Shown piece by piece: positions 19,268-28,000 of a DNA stretch of 64,000 nt (positions within the stretch are counted from its first letter, which is position 1; each line of letters starts with the position of its first letter). Origin of the DNA: Streptomyces sp. NRRL WC-3618 (GTDB taxonomy: Bacteria; Actinomycetota; Actinomycetes; Streptomycetales; Streptomycetaceae); assembly GCF_001280005.1 (NCBI RefSeq), contig NZ_LGDW01000489.1, positions 62,001 through 126,000 of the forward strand. Reading direction: 5' to 3'. The translations under genes and the position numbers were made by a program. The notes below the pieces were generated by a model. That model was not told where the DNA came from, did no database searches, and saw only the letters and a program-made list of their open reading frames with translations.

Positions 19268-19384
19268 CTGGGTGGCGCAGGGCGTGGCCAGCCGATCGGA
19301 CTCGACGGAAAGCCCGGCTCGAAAGCGGCTACGCATATCTCGATGAATCCTGACGGCACTTATCCACTTCCGGTGGGGTGGTAG
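19268..19384 (+). pseudogene. C-terminal remnant of a displaced toxin tip or similar cassette gene
   Basis: Reading the frame that ends at TAG 19382-19384 gives a coherent protein end, GLDGKPGSKAATHISMNPDG then TYPLPVGW, but an in-frame TGA stands just upstream and no start or ribosome site is present. The stop lies 2 bp before the next ATG (TAGGAATG), the tight coupling seen when a toxin module is followed by its immunity gene. I infer the leftover 3' end of an older toxin cassette. It is too short for any family call. Confidence 0.4.
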
Positions 19385-19386
19385 GA

Positions 19387-19758
19387 ATGAACCTGAACCT
19401 TCGGGGTCATGTAGTTACCCGTGTCTGCTTCGACGCGGCTCTCACAGTCCTTACCAGCGGAGATTGTGAACTGCGTATCGAAACTGAGGCGGTTCTCCGA
19501 GTCTCGGCAGAGGATTATGTGTCTTTTGATCCAGAATCCCCGGACGCCGCGGCTCCCCATCTCGTCCGACTGGCCCGTGACGTGATTACTGAGGCTGAAG
19601 CAGGAAGAGCCGGTGATCTCGTGATCGAATTCGAAAGCGGCGCGAAACTGACTGTCCGGCCGGATGGGGAGTATGAGGCTTGGGGGCTTGTCGGGCCTAA
19701 GGGAAAGCGAGTGACCTGCCTGCCCGGAGGAGAGATCGCGGTGTGGAGCGGTGAGTGA
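19387..19758 (+). CDS. DUF6188-like protein, putative immunity protein
   Basis: 123 residues, all-beta by appearance: LRGHVVTRVCFD, CELRIETEAVLRV, a central polar turn, then LVIEFESGAKLTVRPDGEYE-type strands and a final CLPGGEIAVWSG. This matches my memory of DUF6188 proteins, common small genes in Streptomyces next to polymorphic-toxin fragments. ATG 19387 has GGTGGGG 8 bp upstream; GTG 19378 in the same frame is an alternative adding three residues. Composition is intermediate between the low-GC genes before it and the high-GC genes after it. Followed by strong hairpins. Confidence 0.55.
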   Translation: MNLNLRGHVVTRVCFDAALTVLTSGDCELRIETEAVLRVSAEDYVSFDPESPDAAAPHLVRLARDVITEAEAGRAGDLVIEFESGAKLTVRPDGEYEAWGLVGPKGKRVTCLPGGEIAVWSGE

Positions 19759-19789
19759 TATTCGGCCGTAACTGGAACACCTGATCTTC

Positions 19790-19849
19790 GCCTTGCTCTC
19801 GCATGCAAGAGCAAGGCCGTGGCCCCGCCGGGAGCGATCCGGCGGGGCC
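19790..19849 (+). terminator. Two consecutive terminator hairpins
   Basis: First stem GCCTTGCTCT (19790-19799) / AGAGCAAGGC (19808-19817); second stem GGCCCCGCCGG (19821-19831) / CCGGCGGGGCC (19839-19849). They close the toxin/immunity block 32 bp after the DUF6188-like stop. Confidence 0.8.
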
Positions 19850-20275
19850 ATAGAGGTGTCTGACGGGAGAAGATGAATCCGAGCGGGGCTTCGTTTCGAG
19901 GGACGCGACCCCGGTGGTCCAGAACCTGCGGGCTGACGGTGCGGATGGTGCCCGGTCCCCCGTTCGCGGAAACCCCGAGCACGTGTCTCGACGGCGGCCC
20001 AGTTCAGACGACGCCGACGCCAACATCGTTCGTGCCGCCCGTTGTGCAGTGGCGTGTATCCCTTGATGTCGAGATGAGAATCTCGGTTGTCTCTTGAACT
20101 GCTCAGCCGGACGCCACGTATCAGTCTCGGTGGGTGGCATCGTTGCGCCCGGTGTACCAGCAGGGAAACGGGTCGGCGGGCGGATGTCTGCCGTGGGTTG
20201 CATCGCGCAGCGGCCGTCGGGGTGTCGGCGGTGGGCTGTGAACGCGGTGCCCGGGAAAAGGGCTGAGCGATTTCA
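19850..20275. other. Intergenic, no supported gene
   Basis: About 425 bp between the terminators and the acyltransferase. Short open frames exist but have no ribosome site with sensible codon bias. It may contain decayed cassette DNA and must contain the acyltransferase promoter; no motif was identified. Confidence 0.4.
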
Positions 20276-21487
20276 GTGGATTCGAGCCGTTCGGTCAGTG
20301 GCACTCTCGACGTGGCCGTCCCACCGGGGCGGGCGGAGGGGGCGAGCGGGACAGACGTCCGTCGGCAGGTGCTCGGTCTGGACGGTCTCCGTGGCCTGGC
20401 GGCGCTGTATGTGGTGCTGTTCCACTGCTGGTTGTACACGTTCCCGGGGTATCCCGACAGTTCGGCGCCGCCATGGCTGGACGGGCTGATGTTCGGGCGC
20501 CTGGCCGTGGTCTTCTTCCTGGTGTTGTCCGGGTTCTCGCTGGCGATCTCGCCGGCGCGTCACGGTTGGGGGTCGGGTGGCGTCGGGCAGTTCCTGCGCC
20601 GTCGTGCCTGGCGGATTCTGCCTCCGTACTGGGCAGCGCTGGTCATGAGCCTGATCATTTCCTCGTTCGTGGTGCCCGCCTCGCGTTTCGGACCGCCCAC
20701 GGGCTCGTCCGTGCTGGTGTACGGCCTTCTCGGTCAGGACATGGTCACCGCACCGACGCCGAACGGCGCGTTCTGGTCGATCGGGGTGGAGGCCGAGCTC
20801 TATCTCCTCTTCCCCCTTCTGCTGTTCGTGCGGCGGCGGTGGGGCGCGGCGGTCATGGTCGCGTGCGTGGCTCTTCCGGTGATCGCCCGTGGCCTGATGG
20901 CGGCTGACGCGTCTCCGGTGGAAGGCGCCAACTGGCTCGCTCCGCATCTCGCCCCGGTGTTCGTGGCCGGCGTGGCGGGTGCGGGGATCGTCGTGGCGTC
21001 GGACAGGGTCCGGCGCCTGCCCTGGGGATGGTTCGCCGTGCTGGCCGCTGTGCCTGTGCTGGCTGTCGGTGTCGTTCGAGGGTCTGTGTGGACGGTGAAC
21101 CACTACTTCTGGGTGGATCTCGCCGTCGCTCCCGCCATGACGATGCTGATCGCCGCGATCGCCACCGGCAGGCCCGCCGTCCTCGTACGGCTTCTGACCG
21201 CGCGGCCCGTTCGGAGTCTGGGCAGTTTCTCCTACAGCCTCTATCTGATCCATCTGCCGATCGTCCTGGCCGTGATCCGCCGAGTGGCCCCGCATTTCGT
21301 CTCGCGCGGCCTGCCCACCTTCTGGTTCACGCTGGCCGTGGCACTGCCGGTCTCGGTGCTCGGGGCGTGGCTTTTCGCCCGGATCTTCGAGCTTCCCTTC
21401 AAGGGCAACAGGTCCTGGAAATCCATGATCGCCTTGTGTCGGTCCCGTGGGACGGGTGGGGGCGCGCGAGGTCTTCGACGGACCTGA
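20276..21487 (+). CDS. Acyltransferase family 3 membrane protein (OafA/YrhL type)
   Basis: 403-residue polytopic protein. Near residue 40 it has the family start QVLGLDGLRGLAALYVVLFHC, with the His (in LFHCWLY) expected to be catalytic, then FFLVLSGF, FLRRRAWRILPPYWAAL and NGAFWSIGVEAELYLLFPL, all typical of acyltransferase 3. About ten hydrophobic segments follow, ending with SYSLYLIHLPI. Members move acetyl or other acyl groups onto extracytoplasmic sugars or lipids. GTG start; no strong ribosome site is visible, so an internal start such as a later GTG is possible. Single-gene unit; acceptor unknown. Confidence 0.85.
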   Translation: MDSSRSVSGTLDVAVPPGRAEGASGTDVRRQVLGLDGLRGLAALYVVLFHCWLYTFPGYPDSSAPPWLDGLMFGRLAVVFFLVLSGFSLAISPARHGWGSGGVGQFLRRRAWRILPPYWAALVMSLIISSFVVPASRFGPPTGSSVLVYGLLGQDMVTAPTPNGAFWSIGVEAELYLLFPLLLFVRRRWGAAVMVACVALPVIARGLMAADASPVEGANWLAPHLAPVFVAGVAGAGIVVASDRVRRLPWGWFAVLAAVPVLAVGVVRGSVWTVNHYFWVDLAVAPAMTMLIAAIATGRPAVLVRLLTARPVRSLGSFSYSLYLIHLPIVLAVIRRVAPHFVSRGLPTFWFTLAVALPVSVLGAWLFARIFELPFKGNRSWKSMIALCRSRGTGGGARGLRRT

Positions 21488-21693
21488 TCCTCCCGTTCGG
21501 CTGCGTCGACCTGCCTGTCCGGCAGGTTCGGCCGGAGGCCCGGCGGTGGGTTCACCCGTGGGGCAAGGGGCCGACTTTCTCCCCTCTATGGTGAGATGGC
21601 TGGCGGCGTCTGCGTTGTCGGTGCGACCGGTGGACGCTCAGGCGGTCGCCGGCGCAGCCGTATCGAAGGTATCGATCGTGGTTCACATCGCGT

Positions 21694-21966
21694 ATGCGTG
21701 AGGCGTGGCTGAAGGCTCTGGCGCGCGTCGCCGAGGGCCATGGCGATGCGGCCGACAGTCCGTGTCCGGTGTGCGGCTTGGACTGTCTTGAGGTTCGGTA
21801 TGTCGTCGACGACAGCAGTCGGGTCGGCTACGTGCTGCTCTGGTGCGGCGCGTGTCTGCATGGCATCAGCGTTTCCCGGGTGCGTGCTCCGGAAGGCGTT
21901 GCGACCTGGCCGATCGGCGATCCGGCTTCGGTCGCGGGTGTACCGGACTTCACCCGTGACGACTGA
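21694..21966 (+). CDS. Small four-cysteine protein, unknown
   Basis: 90 residues containing CPVCGLDC near residues 24-31 and WCGAC near 51-55, spaced like a zinc ribbon. The rest is short strands (RYVVDDSSRVGYVLLWC). Function unknown; the composition is normal for this genome. ATG at 21694 lacks a strong ribosome site. Small proteins of this kind occur near polymorphic toxin loci, but nothing here ties it to one. Confidence 0.5.
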   Translation: MREAWLKALARVAEGHGDAADSPCPVCGLDCLEVRYVVDDSSRVGYVLLWCGACLHGISVSRVRAPEGVATWPIGDPASVAGVPDFTRDD

Positions 21967-22372
21967 GGGCCGTGGCGGGGCGGGGCTTGGGTGAGTGGCG
22001 CGTGGCAGCGGGCCGCAGGGCAGTTTTTCGAACGGCAGTTGCCCGACCGGGGCGTCAGGCGGGCGTGGGGGCCGGAAGCGGACCAGGCCGACGGCGCACC
22101 GACCACCTCGAACCGGTACGCCACCGAAAGTGACGGGGGACGCCAACCGTGCAGTTTGCTGTCAAAGCCCCTGACGGTAAGAAGGTCGCCGCCCCACGCC
22201 AGGGACCGATCGGGAAGAAACAGAGGCAAGATTTCTTCCCATTAGCTTCACATTAAGTGCGCGCAAAGTCCTCAAGTGCATGCTCGTGCCACTTGGTTCA
22301 CCTGGTTCAACACCCCCCCACCTGGCCGGCCGACGCTCATCCGGTCGCGGGCCGAAAACGCAGGAGCGCGCA
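21967..22372. other. Intergenic region upstream of the LuxR-type regulator
   Basis: 406 bp. The second half (22215-22300) is AT-richer and carries the likely promoter of the regulator. No other gene, repeat or hairpin could be supported. Confidence 0.4.
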
Positions 22373-23008
22373 GTGGAACGTGTCGCCGTCTCAGTCCTCG
22401 CCGAAGACCAGATCTCCCGGTCGGGCGTCGTCAGCCAGCTCAGACAACGCCCTGAACTGTGGGTACTCCAGGAATCCGAACAGGAGCGGGCGACGGTCGT
22501 GTTCGTCGTCACCGACAGCGTCACCGACAGCGTCGACGACCGCACGGTGGTCCTGCTGCGCCGTCTGCGCCGTACGTCCGCCGCCCGCGTCGTACTGATC
22601 GCCTCCCGGGTCGACGACGCGGGCCTCGTCACAGCGGCGGAGTGCGGGGTCCTGGGCGTGCTGCGCCGGTCGGAGGCCAGCCCGGACCGGATCGTCCAGG
22701 TGGCCCTGCTGGCGGCCCGGGGCGAGAGCAGCATGCCGTCCGACCTGCTGGCCCGGCTGCTGGCCCAGGTCGGCAAGATGCACCAGCAACTGCTCGACCC
22801 GCGCGGGCTGTCGTACACCGGGATGAGCTCGCGTGAGATCGGCGTCCTCAAGCTGGTCGCCGACGGGATGGACACCCGCGAGATCGCCGAGAACCTCTCC
22901 TATTCGGAGCGCACCGTGAAGAACATCCTGCACGACGTGACCAGCCGGCTGCAGTTGCGCAACCGCACGCACGCGGTGGCCTACGCGTTGCGGCAGGGCC
23001 TGATCTGA
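22373..23008 (+). CDS. LuxR/NarL-type regulator with degenerate receiver
   Basis: 211 residues. The N-terminal ~120 residues follow a receiver fold (VAVSVLAEDQISRSGVVSQL, ATVVFVVTDSV, ARVVLIASRVDD) but the phosphoacceptor Asp at the end of strand 3 is replaced, so it is probably not phosphorylated. The C-terminal helix-turn-helix is clear: MSSREIGVLKLVADGMDTRE, then IAENLSYSERTVKNILH. GTG 22373 has AGGAG 8 bp upstream. It directly precedes baseplate genes; similar orphan regulators sit beside contractile injection system clusters in Streptomyces (from memory), so it likely once controlled that system. Confidence 0.85.
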   Translation: MERVAVSVLAEDQISRSGVVSQLRQRPELWVLQESEQERATVVFVVTDSVTDSVDDRTVVLLRRLRRTSAARVVLIASRVDDAGLVTAAECGVLGVLRRSEASPDRIVQVALLAARGESSMPSDLLARLLAQVGKMHQQLLDPRGLSYTGMSSREIGVLKLVADGMDTREIAENLSYSERTVKNILHDVTSRLQLRNRTHAVAYALRQGLI

Positions 23009-23135
23009 GGCCCTGAGCCCGGCCGGGAACTGCCCGATGGGGTAACGACTTCTGCGCCCTTCTCTGCGCTGCCGCACGCGGGTGAACCTCCCGGCGGGCG
23101 ACCAGGATCGACCGCGTGAGTGGAGCACTGAGGCA

Positions 23136-23559
23136 ATGGCCGAACAGTTCGTCGGGGCCGGGCGGGCCTTTCCCCTGCGTACCGACGCCACCGGGGGCAT
23201 CCGGGGGCATCGCCCTGTCACCCGGGACCGGGAGATCGCCGGGTCGATCAGGATCATCCTCGGCACCTCCCCGGGCGAGCGCCCGATGCGCCCCGAGTTC
23301 GGCTGCCGCGTCCACGACCACGTGGCCACGCCCCGCCGACGAGGACACCGCCGGGCGCCTCGCCCACGAGGTGCGCAGCTCCCTCGACCGCTGGGAACCG
23401 AGGATCGAACCGACCGACGTGGTCGTCACCCTGCGGGGCGCCGACAACCCGCGCAACCTCGTCTTCCCATTCCCCTTCTATGTCATCCCCTCGCACGACG
23501 CGCCCCCGGCCGGTCCCCGCCACGGGGCGGCGCCGAGTATCCAGGAGAGTGCCCGCTGA
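23136..23559 (+). pseudogene. gp25/GPW baseplate wedge protein of a contractile injection system, frameshifted
   Basis: The start frame gives a normal gp25 N-terminus: GRAFPLRTDATGGI, IAGSIRIILGTSPGERPMRP, EFGCRVHDHV. At about 23325-23335 homology jumps one frame to ADEDTAGRLAHEVRSSLDRW, EPRIEPTDVVVTLRGADNPR and NLVFPFPFYVIP, ending at TGA 23557-23559. The tail also seems short between the RGADNPR and NLVFPF blocks, hinting at an internal deletion. In phage and injection systems gp25 links the hub and baseplate. The TGA overlaps the ATG of the next gene (TGATG), the ancestral coupling. A one-base assembly error could mimic the frameshift. Confidence 0.75.
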
Positions 23560-24929
23560 TGGCTCCGCACGCCCCCAACCTCGACGACCGCCGCTTCCAG
23601 CACCTGGTCGACGAAGCCACGCGTTTCGTCCAGCAGCGCGGCCCGGAGTGGACCGACCACAACGTCTCCGACCCCGGGGTCACCCTGATCGAGGCGTTCG
23701 CGCACATGACCGACCAGTTGCTCTACCGGCTCAACCGGGTGCCCGAGAAGAGCTATCTGGCGTTCCTGGACCTCATCGGCGTCACCCTGTTCCCCCCGGT
23801 TCCCGCCCGCGCCGACGTCACCTTCTGGCTCTCCGCACCGCAGCCCGGCACGGTGGTGCTGCCCGAGAACACCGAGATCGCGACGGTGCGCACCGAGACC
23901 GAGGACGCCCTGGTCTTCGCCACCACCGCCGATCTGGCGGTCGTGCCCTGCTCGTACGCGCACCTGCTCACCCAGTACGAGGGGGCGCGCGCCACCGACC
24001 GGACCGACGACCTCGCCGACGGCCGGGACATCGGCTGCTTCCAGACGCAGCCGGCCCCCGGGGACGCCCTGCTCATCGGTCTGACCGCCGCCGTCCCGCA
24101 CTGCGCGGTGGTCCTGCGGCTGGACAGCCGGGTGGAGGGCATCGGCGTCGATCCGCGCCGCCCGCCGCTGGTCTGGGAGGCATTCGACGGCGCGGACTGG
24201 CACGTGTGCGAGGTGGAGCGGGACGAGACCGGCGGGCTCAACCGGCCCGGTGAGGTGGTCCTGCACGTCCCGGGCGGCCACACGCTCGCACCCTTCGCCG
24301 GCCGACGGGCGGGGTGGCTGCGCTGCCGGGTCCTGACCCCCGGTTTCGAGCAGCCGTTCTACTCCTCTTCCCCGGTGCTGCACGGGGTCACGGCGTTCAC
24401 CATCGGGGGCACCGCCCCGGCGGTCCACGCCGAACTGGTGACCGGCGAGCGGCTCGGTGAGACGGAAGGGGTGCCCGGCCAGCGGTTCGCGGTCGCACGG
24501 CCGCCGGTGCTGCCGGACGAGGAGCCCCTGATCGTCGAGGTCGCCGGTGCGGACGGCGGCTGGGAGGAGTGGACCGAGGTCGAGTCGTTCGGCGCCAGCG
24601 GGCCGGGCGACCGTCATGTCAGGCTCGACCGGACCCTGGGCGAGGTGGCGTTCGGGCCCGCGCTGCGCGACCCCGACGGCACGCTGCGCCGCTGCGGCGC
24701 GGTGCCGCCCAAGGGCGCCCAGGTCCGCGTACGCCGCTACCGCACCGGTGGCGGACGGCACGGCAACGTCGCCGCCCACACCCTGACCGTGCTGCGCGGC
24801 CCCATCCCGTACGTGGCCCGCACCGACAACCGGGAGGCAGCCTCGGGCGGCCGGGACGGCGAGTCGGAGGAGAACGCCAAGCTGCGCGGCCCCCTCGAAC
24901 TGAGCTCGCGGGAACGGGCCCGGCTGTGA
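23559..24929 (+). CDS. Baseplate J-like assembly protein, C-terminally truncated
   Basis: 456 residues. The N-terminus is typical of Streptomyces 'putative baseplate assembly protein': NLDDRRFQHLVDEATRF, WTDHNVSDPGVTLIEAFAHM, TDQLLYRLNRVPEKSYLAFL. Beta-rich middle follows to VRVRRYRTGGGRHGNVAAHT. Homology ends just after SEENAKLRGPLELSSRERAR, at the point where full-length members (about 650 residues, from memory) continue with a further ~200 residues. Its 3' end now abuts the 3' end of the large regulator, 90 bp away, so downstream baseplate, tail-spike and other genes have been deleted. Probably non-functional. Confidence 0.75.
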   Translation: MAPHAPNLDDRRFQHLVDEATRFVQQRGPEWTDHNVSDPGVTLIEAFAHMTDQLLYRLNRVPEKSYLAFLDLIGVTLFPPVPARADVTFWLSAPQPGTVVLPENTEIATVRTETEDALVFATTADLAVVPCSYAHLLTQYEGARATDRTDDLADGRDIGCFQTQPAPGDALLIGLTAAVPHCAVVLRLDSRVEGIGVDPRRPPLVWEAFDGADWHVCEVERDETGGLNRPGEVVLHVPGGHTLAPFAGRRAGWLRCRVLTPGFEQPFYSSSPVLHGVTAFTIGGTAPAVHAELVTGERLGETEGVPGQRFAVARPPVLPDEEPLIVEVAGADGGWEEWTEVESFGASGPGDRHVRLDRTLGEVAFGPALRDPDGTLRRCGAVPPKGAQVRVRRYRTGGGRHGNVAAHTLTVLRGPIPYVARTDNREAASGGRDGESEENAKLRGPLELSSRERARL

Positions 24930-24953
24930 CGCCGTGGCCCTGCGGGGCGCGCG

Positions 24954-24972
24954 GCGTGCGGCAGCCGCACGC
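24954..24972. terminator. GC-rich hairpin between convergent genes
   Basis: GCGTGCGGC (24954-24962) and GCCGCACGC (24964-24972) form a near-continuous palindrome between the truncated baseplate gene and the convergent regulator; it may serve both strands. Confidence 0.45.
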
Positions 24973-25018
24973 GCGCGGGCCCCATGGCTGTGCCACGGCG
25001 CGCGACGTGAGCCGTTCG

Positions 25019-28000
25019 TCAGTCGAGGGTGCTGATCACCCGCTCGTACTCGCGCTGCGCGCGCTCCGCCGCCGCCGTGCTGCCCGCCTCGCGGTGGGCG
25101 GCGACCAGCAGTTGCCACGAGCGGTCGCGGTACCGGTCCAGTTCGAGGCTGCGGCGGGCAGCTTCGGACGCCTCGACCGGGCGCGCCAGCGCCAGTTCAG
25201 CCTCCGCGAGCGCGCCGGTGACGTCGGCGGCCCGGATGCGCAGCCGTCGGCGTTCCGCCACCACCCACTCGGCGGGGCCGACTTCGGGCAGCAGGCTCCC
25301 GGCGTAGCAGAGGTGGGCGGCCCGCAGGGTGTCGGCGATCTCCTCCGTACGTCCGGTGTTGCGGATGCGCCGCCAGGCGGCGACGGCCTGCTCGAACTCG
25401 AGGACGTCGCACGCATCGGTAGGCGCCAGGGCGATGCGGTAGGACTCGCCGTCCCGCAGCAGCAGCCGGTGGTCACCGCGCCCGGCCTCGGGTTCGAGGA
25501 AGCCGCGCAGCTGGGAGATGGCCACCTGCAGATTACGTATGCCCGCCTCCGGCTTCAGATCAGGCCAGAGCGCCTCGAGCAGGCGCTCCCGGTGGACCAG
25601 CCGGGGCGTGTGGATGGCCAGCAACTGGAACAGCGCGCGGACTTTGGGGCGCAGCGCCGAGCAGTCCAGTTTCCGGCCCCCGCGTTGTACCTGGAACACC
25701 CCGAAGCAGCGGATCTCCAGCTGGGGACCCGACGGCGCGGCGGGCGGCCCGGCGGGGCGCACCGCATTCGGCGCGGGCACCGGTACGTCATCCGTCGCGT
25801 CGGCGAGGCGTGCCTCGGCCCTGGCGCGTTCGGCGAGGGGCACCGCGTCGCACGCCGCCGCGAGTTCGGCGGCCCGGCGCAGCAGAGGGACCGCCTCCCG
25901 GTCACGTCCGAGGCGGCGCAGCGCCGTACCGTGGTCGGTGAGCACCCGGGCCAGCGGCAGCCGCGCGTGCGGACCGCCCAGCGAGGCCTCCGCCTCCTCG
26001 AACAGACGCGGCGCGTCCTCGGCGTCGGCCACCAGCGCGCAGGCGTGCAGGGCGGTGCCGATCGCCTTGGGACGGCCCCAGCGGCGCGCGAGCGCCAACT
26101 CCGCCTCGGCGAGCCGCCGTACGCGCTCACCCTCACCCTCGCCCTCGTGCGCGTGATCGCCGAGAGCCGCGAACGCCCGCGTGGCCCACGACCGCCAGGA
26201 ACCGTAGGACACGCCACGGATGTTGTGGCTCAGCAGCAGGGCGCCGTAGTCGAGGAACTCGGTCATCGCTCCGCGCGCGTCCCCTCGCGCCAGGAGCAAC
26301 CGGCCCCGCCCGGAGCCGAGTTCGGGATGGGATCTGGAGCCGCCAGTCTGCCCGACCCCGACCCCGACCCCGAGCAGCCGGGCCGCCTCCGCCGTCTCGC
26401 CCCGCTCGACGAGGAGATGCGCCAGCAGGCTCTGCTCCTGCAACCAGGGGAACAGTCTTACGTCGACACCGGATCGTTTGAGCAGGATGGTGGAGCTTCG
26501 GGCCGCCTCCATCGCCTCGCCGAGCCGTCCCACGTCGTACAGGAGCCGGCACCGCACCGCGTGCGCGATCGCCGAGCCCAGTTGGTCACCCTCGCTGTCG
26601 GCCTGGGCGGTCCCCAGGTCGCAGTAGTGGAGCGCCGCGTCGTCGTCCTCGACCCGGCCCAGCGTGAGCACGTTCGCCCAGTACAGGATGCGGTCGAGGA
26701 AGTGGCCCGGCGAGGGCCCGGTGAGGACGCCGAGGGCCAGTGTCCGCGCCTCGTCCGCCGAGCCGTCGTGGCGACAGCACTGCACGGCGCGGACCGTGTC
26801 CAGGCACTGCTGGGCGATCGTGTCCTGCCACTTCCTGCCGCTCAGACCGGTCGCACGCCGGTTCATCTCGATGGCGGGTGCCATGTCCACCAGGGCCGAG
26901 ACCATCGCCTGTGCCTCGAGGCGTACGGAGAGCGACTCCACCTTCGCCAGCCGCAGCGAGGTACGGTCCAGCACCGTCCGCGCCTCCTCCGCGCGGCCGA
27001 ACATCAGCAGGGCGCCGGCCAGATGGCCGGCGATGTCGACGCAGGCCGCGTCTTCGTGCGAGGACTCGGCCGGGCCGGTGGGCACACACGCCCGCGCCCA
27101 CGGCCGGGGCTCTCGCAGGGCGCGTCGCAGATAGCGCTCGCCGGCCCGCGGTCTGCCCTCGGCCATCGCGGCGACGCCGGCGTCGTGCAGGATCTCGCCG
27201 GCCCAGGCGTCGATCCCCGGGCTGGTGTGCACCAGGTGCTCCGCCACCTCGGCCTTCTCGGCTCCCGTCTCGTGCAGCACCCGGGCGGCACGGGAGTGCA
27301 GCGTGTCGGCGGTGCTGACGGGCAGGAACCGCTCGATCGCCGCCGCGATGAGGGGACGGCGGAACGCCAGTGGCTGCTGGTTCACCAGCAGATGACGGCG
27401 TACGAGCCGGTCGACGGCGGACGCCGCCTCCGTGCCGGTCAGTCCCGCCAGCCGCCCGGCGATCGCCAACTCGGCGTGGTCGCCGAGCACGGCGACGGCC
27501 TGGGCCATCGACACCGCGGCCCGGCCGAGGCCGCGCATCCGCGCGTAGGCGTCGTCGGCCGCGGATTCCGGCGCGTACTGGGCCAGATGGCGGCCGGTCT
27601 CCTCGTCGGGCGTCGCTCCGTTCGCGACGAGTGCGTCGAGCAGCGCCCGCAGCAGCCGGGGATTGCCTCCGGTCTCGCGTACGACCGCGCGCAGGAATCC
27701 CGGGTCGCACTCGTCGGACAGGGCGGACCGGACGAGCCGCTCGACACTCGCGGGGGCCAGGCCGACGAGGGTGGTGCGCCGGCAGAGGTCGGCGAGCTCG
27801 CCGAACGGCGCCGGAGCGGCGACGGGCTCCCCCGTCCGCGCGCTCCCCAACAGCGTCACCTGGGGCGTACGGCACTGGCTCACCATGCGGCCCAGCCAGT
27901 GCAGCGAGGGCCCGTCGCACCAGTGGAGGTCGTCCAGGACCAGCAGGATCGGAGCACCGTCCGATGCCACGGCGAGAGCCTGCTCGAACTCACGGTAGTG

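Noticed and set aside
19873..20097. Short gene encoding a 74-residue Pro/Thr-rich protein
   Set aside because: A GGGAGAAG-like site is present, but the codon pattern is random for this genome and the product has no recognisable feature.
21991..22245. Possible 84-residue gene upstream of the LuxR-type regulator
   Set aside because: Polar low-complexity translation, poor codon bias and no convincing ribosome site.
23082..24929. gp25-baseplate J as a genuine fusion protein
   Set aside because: The middle of the joined frame is out-of-frame gp25 sequence; the proper gp25 continuation and its stop overlapping the baseplate ATG are still visible in another frame.
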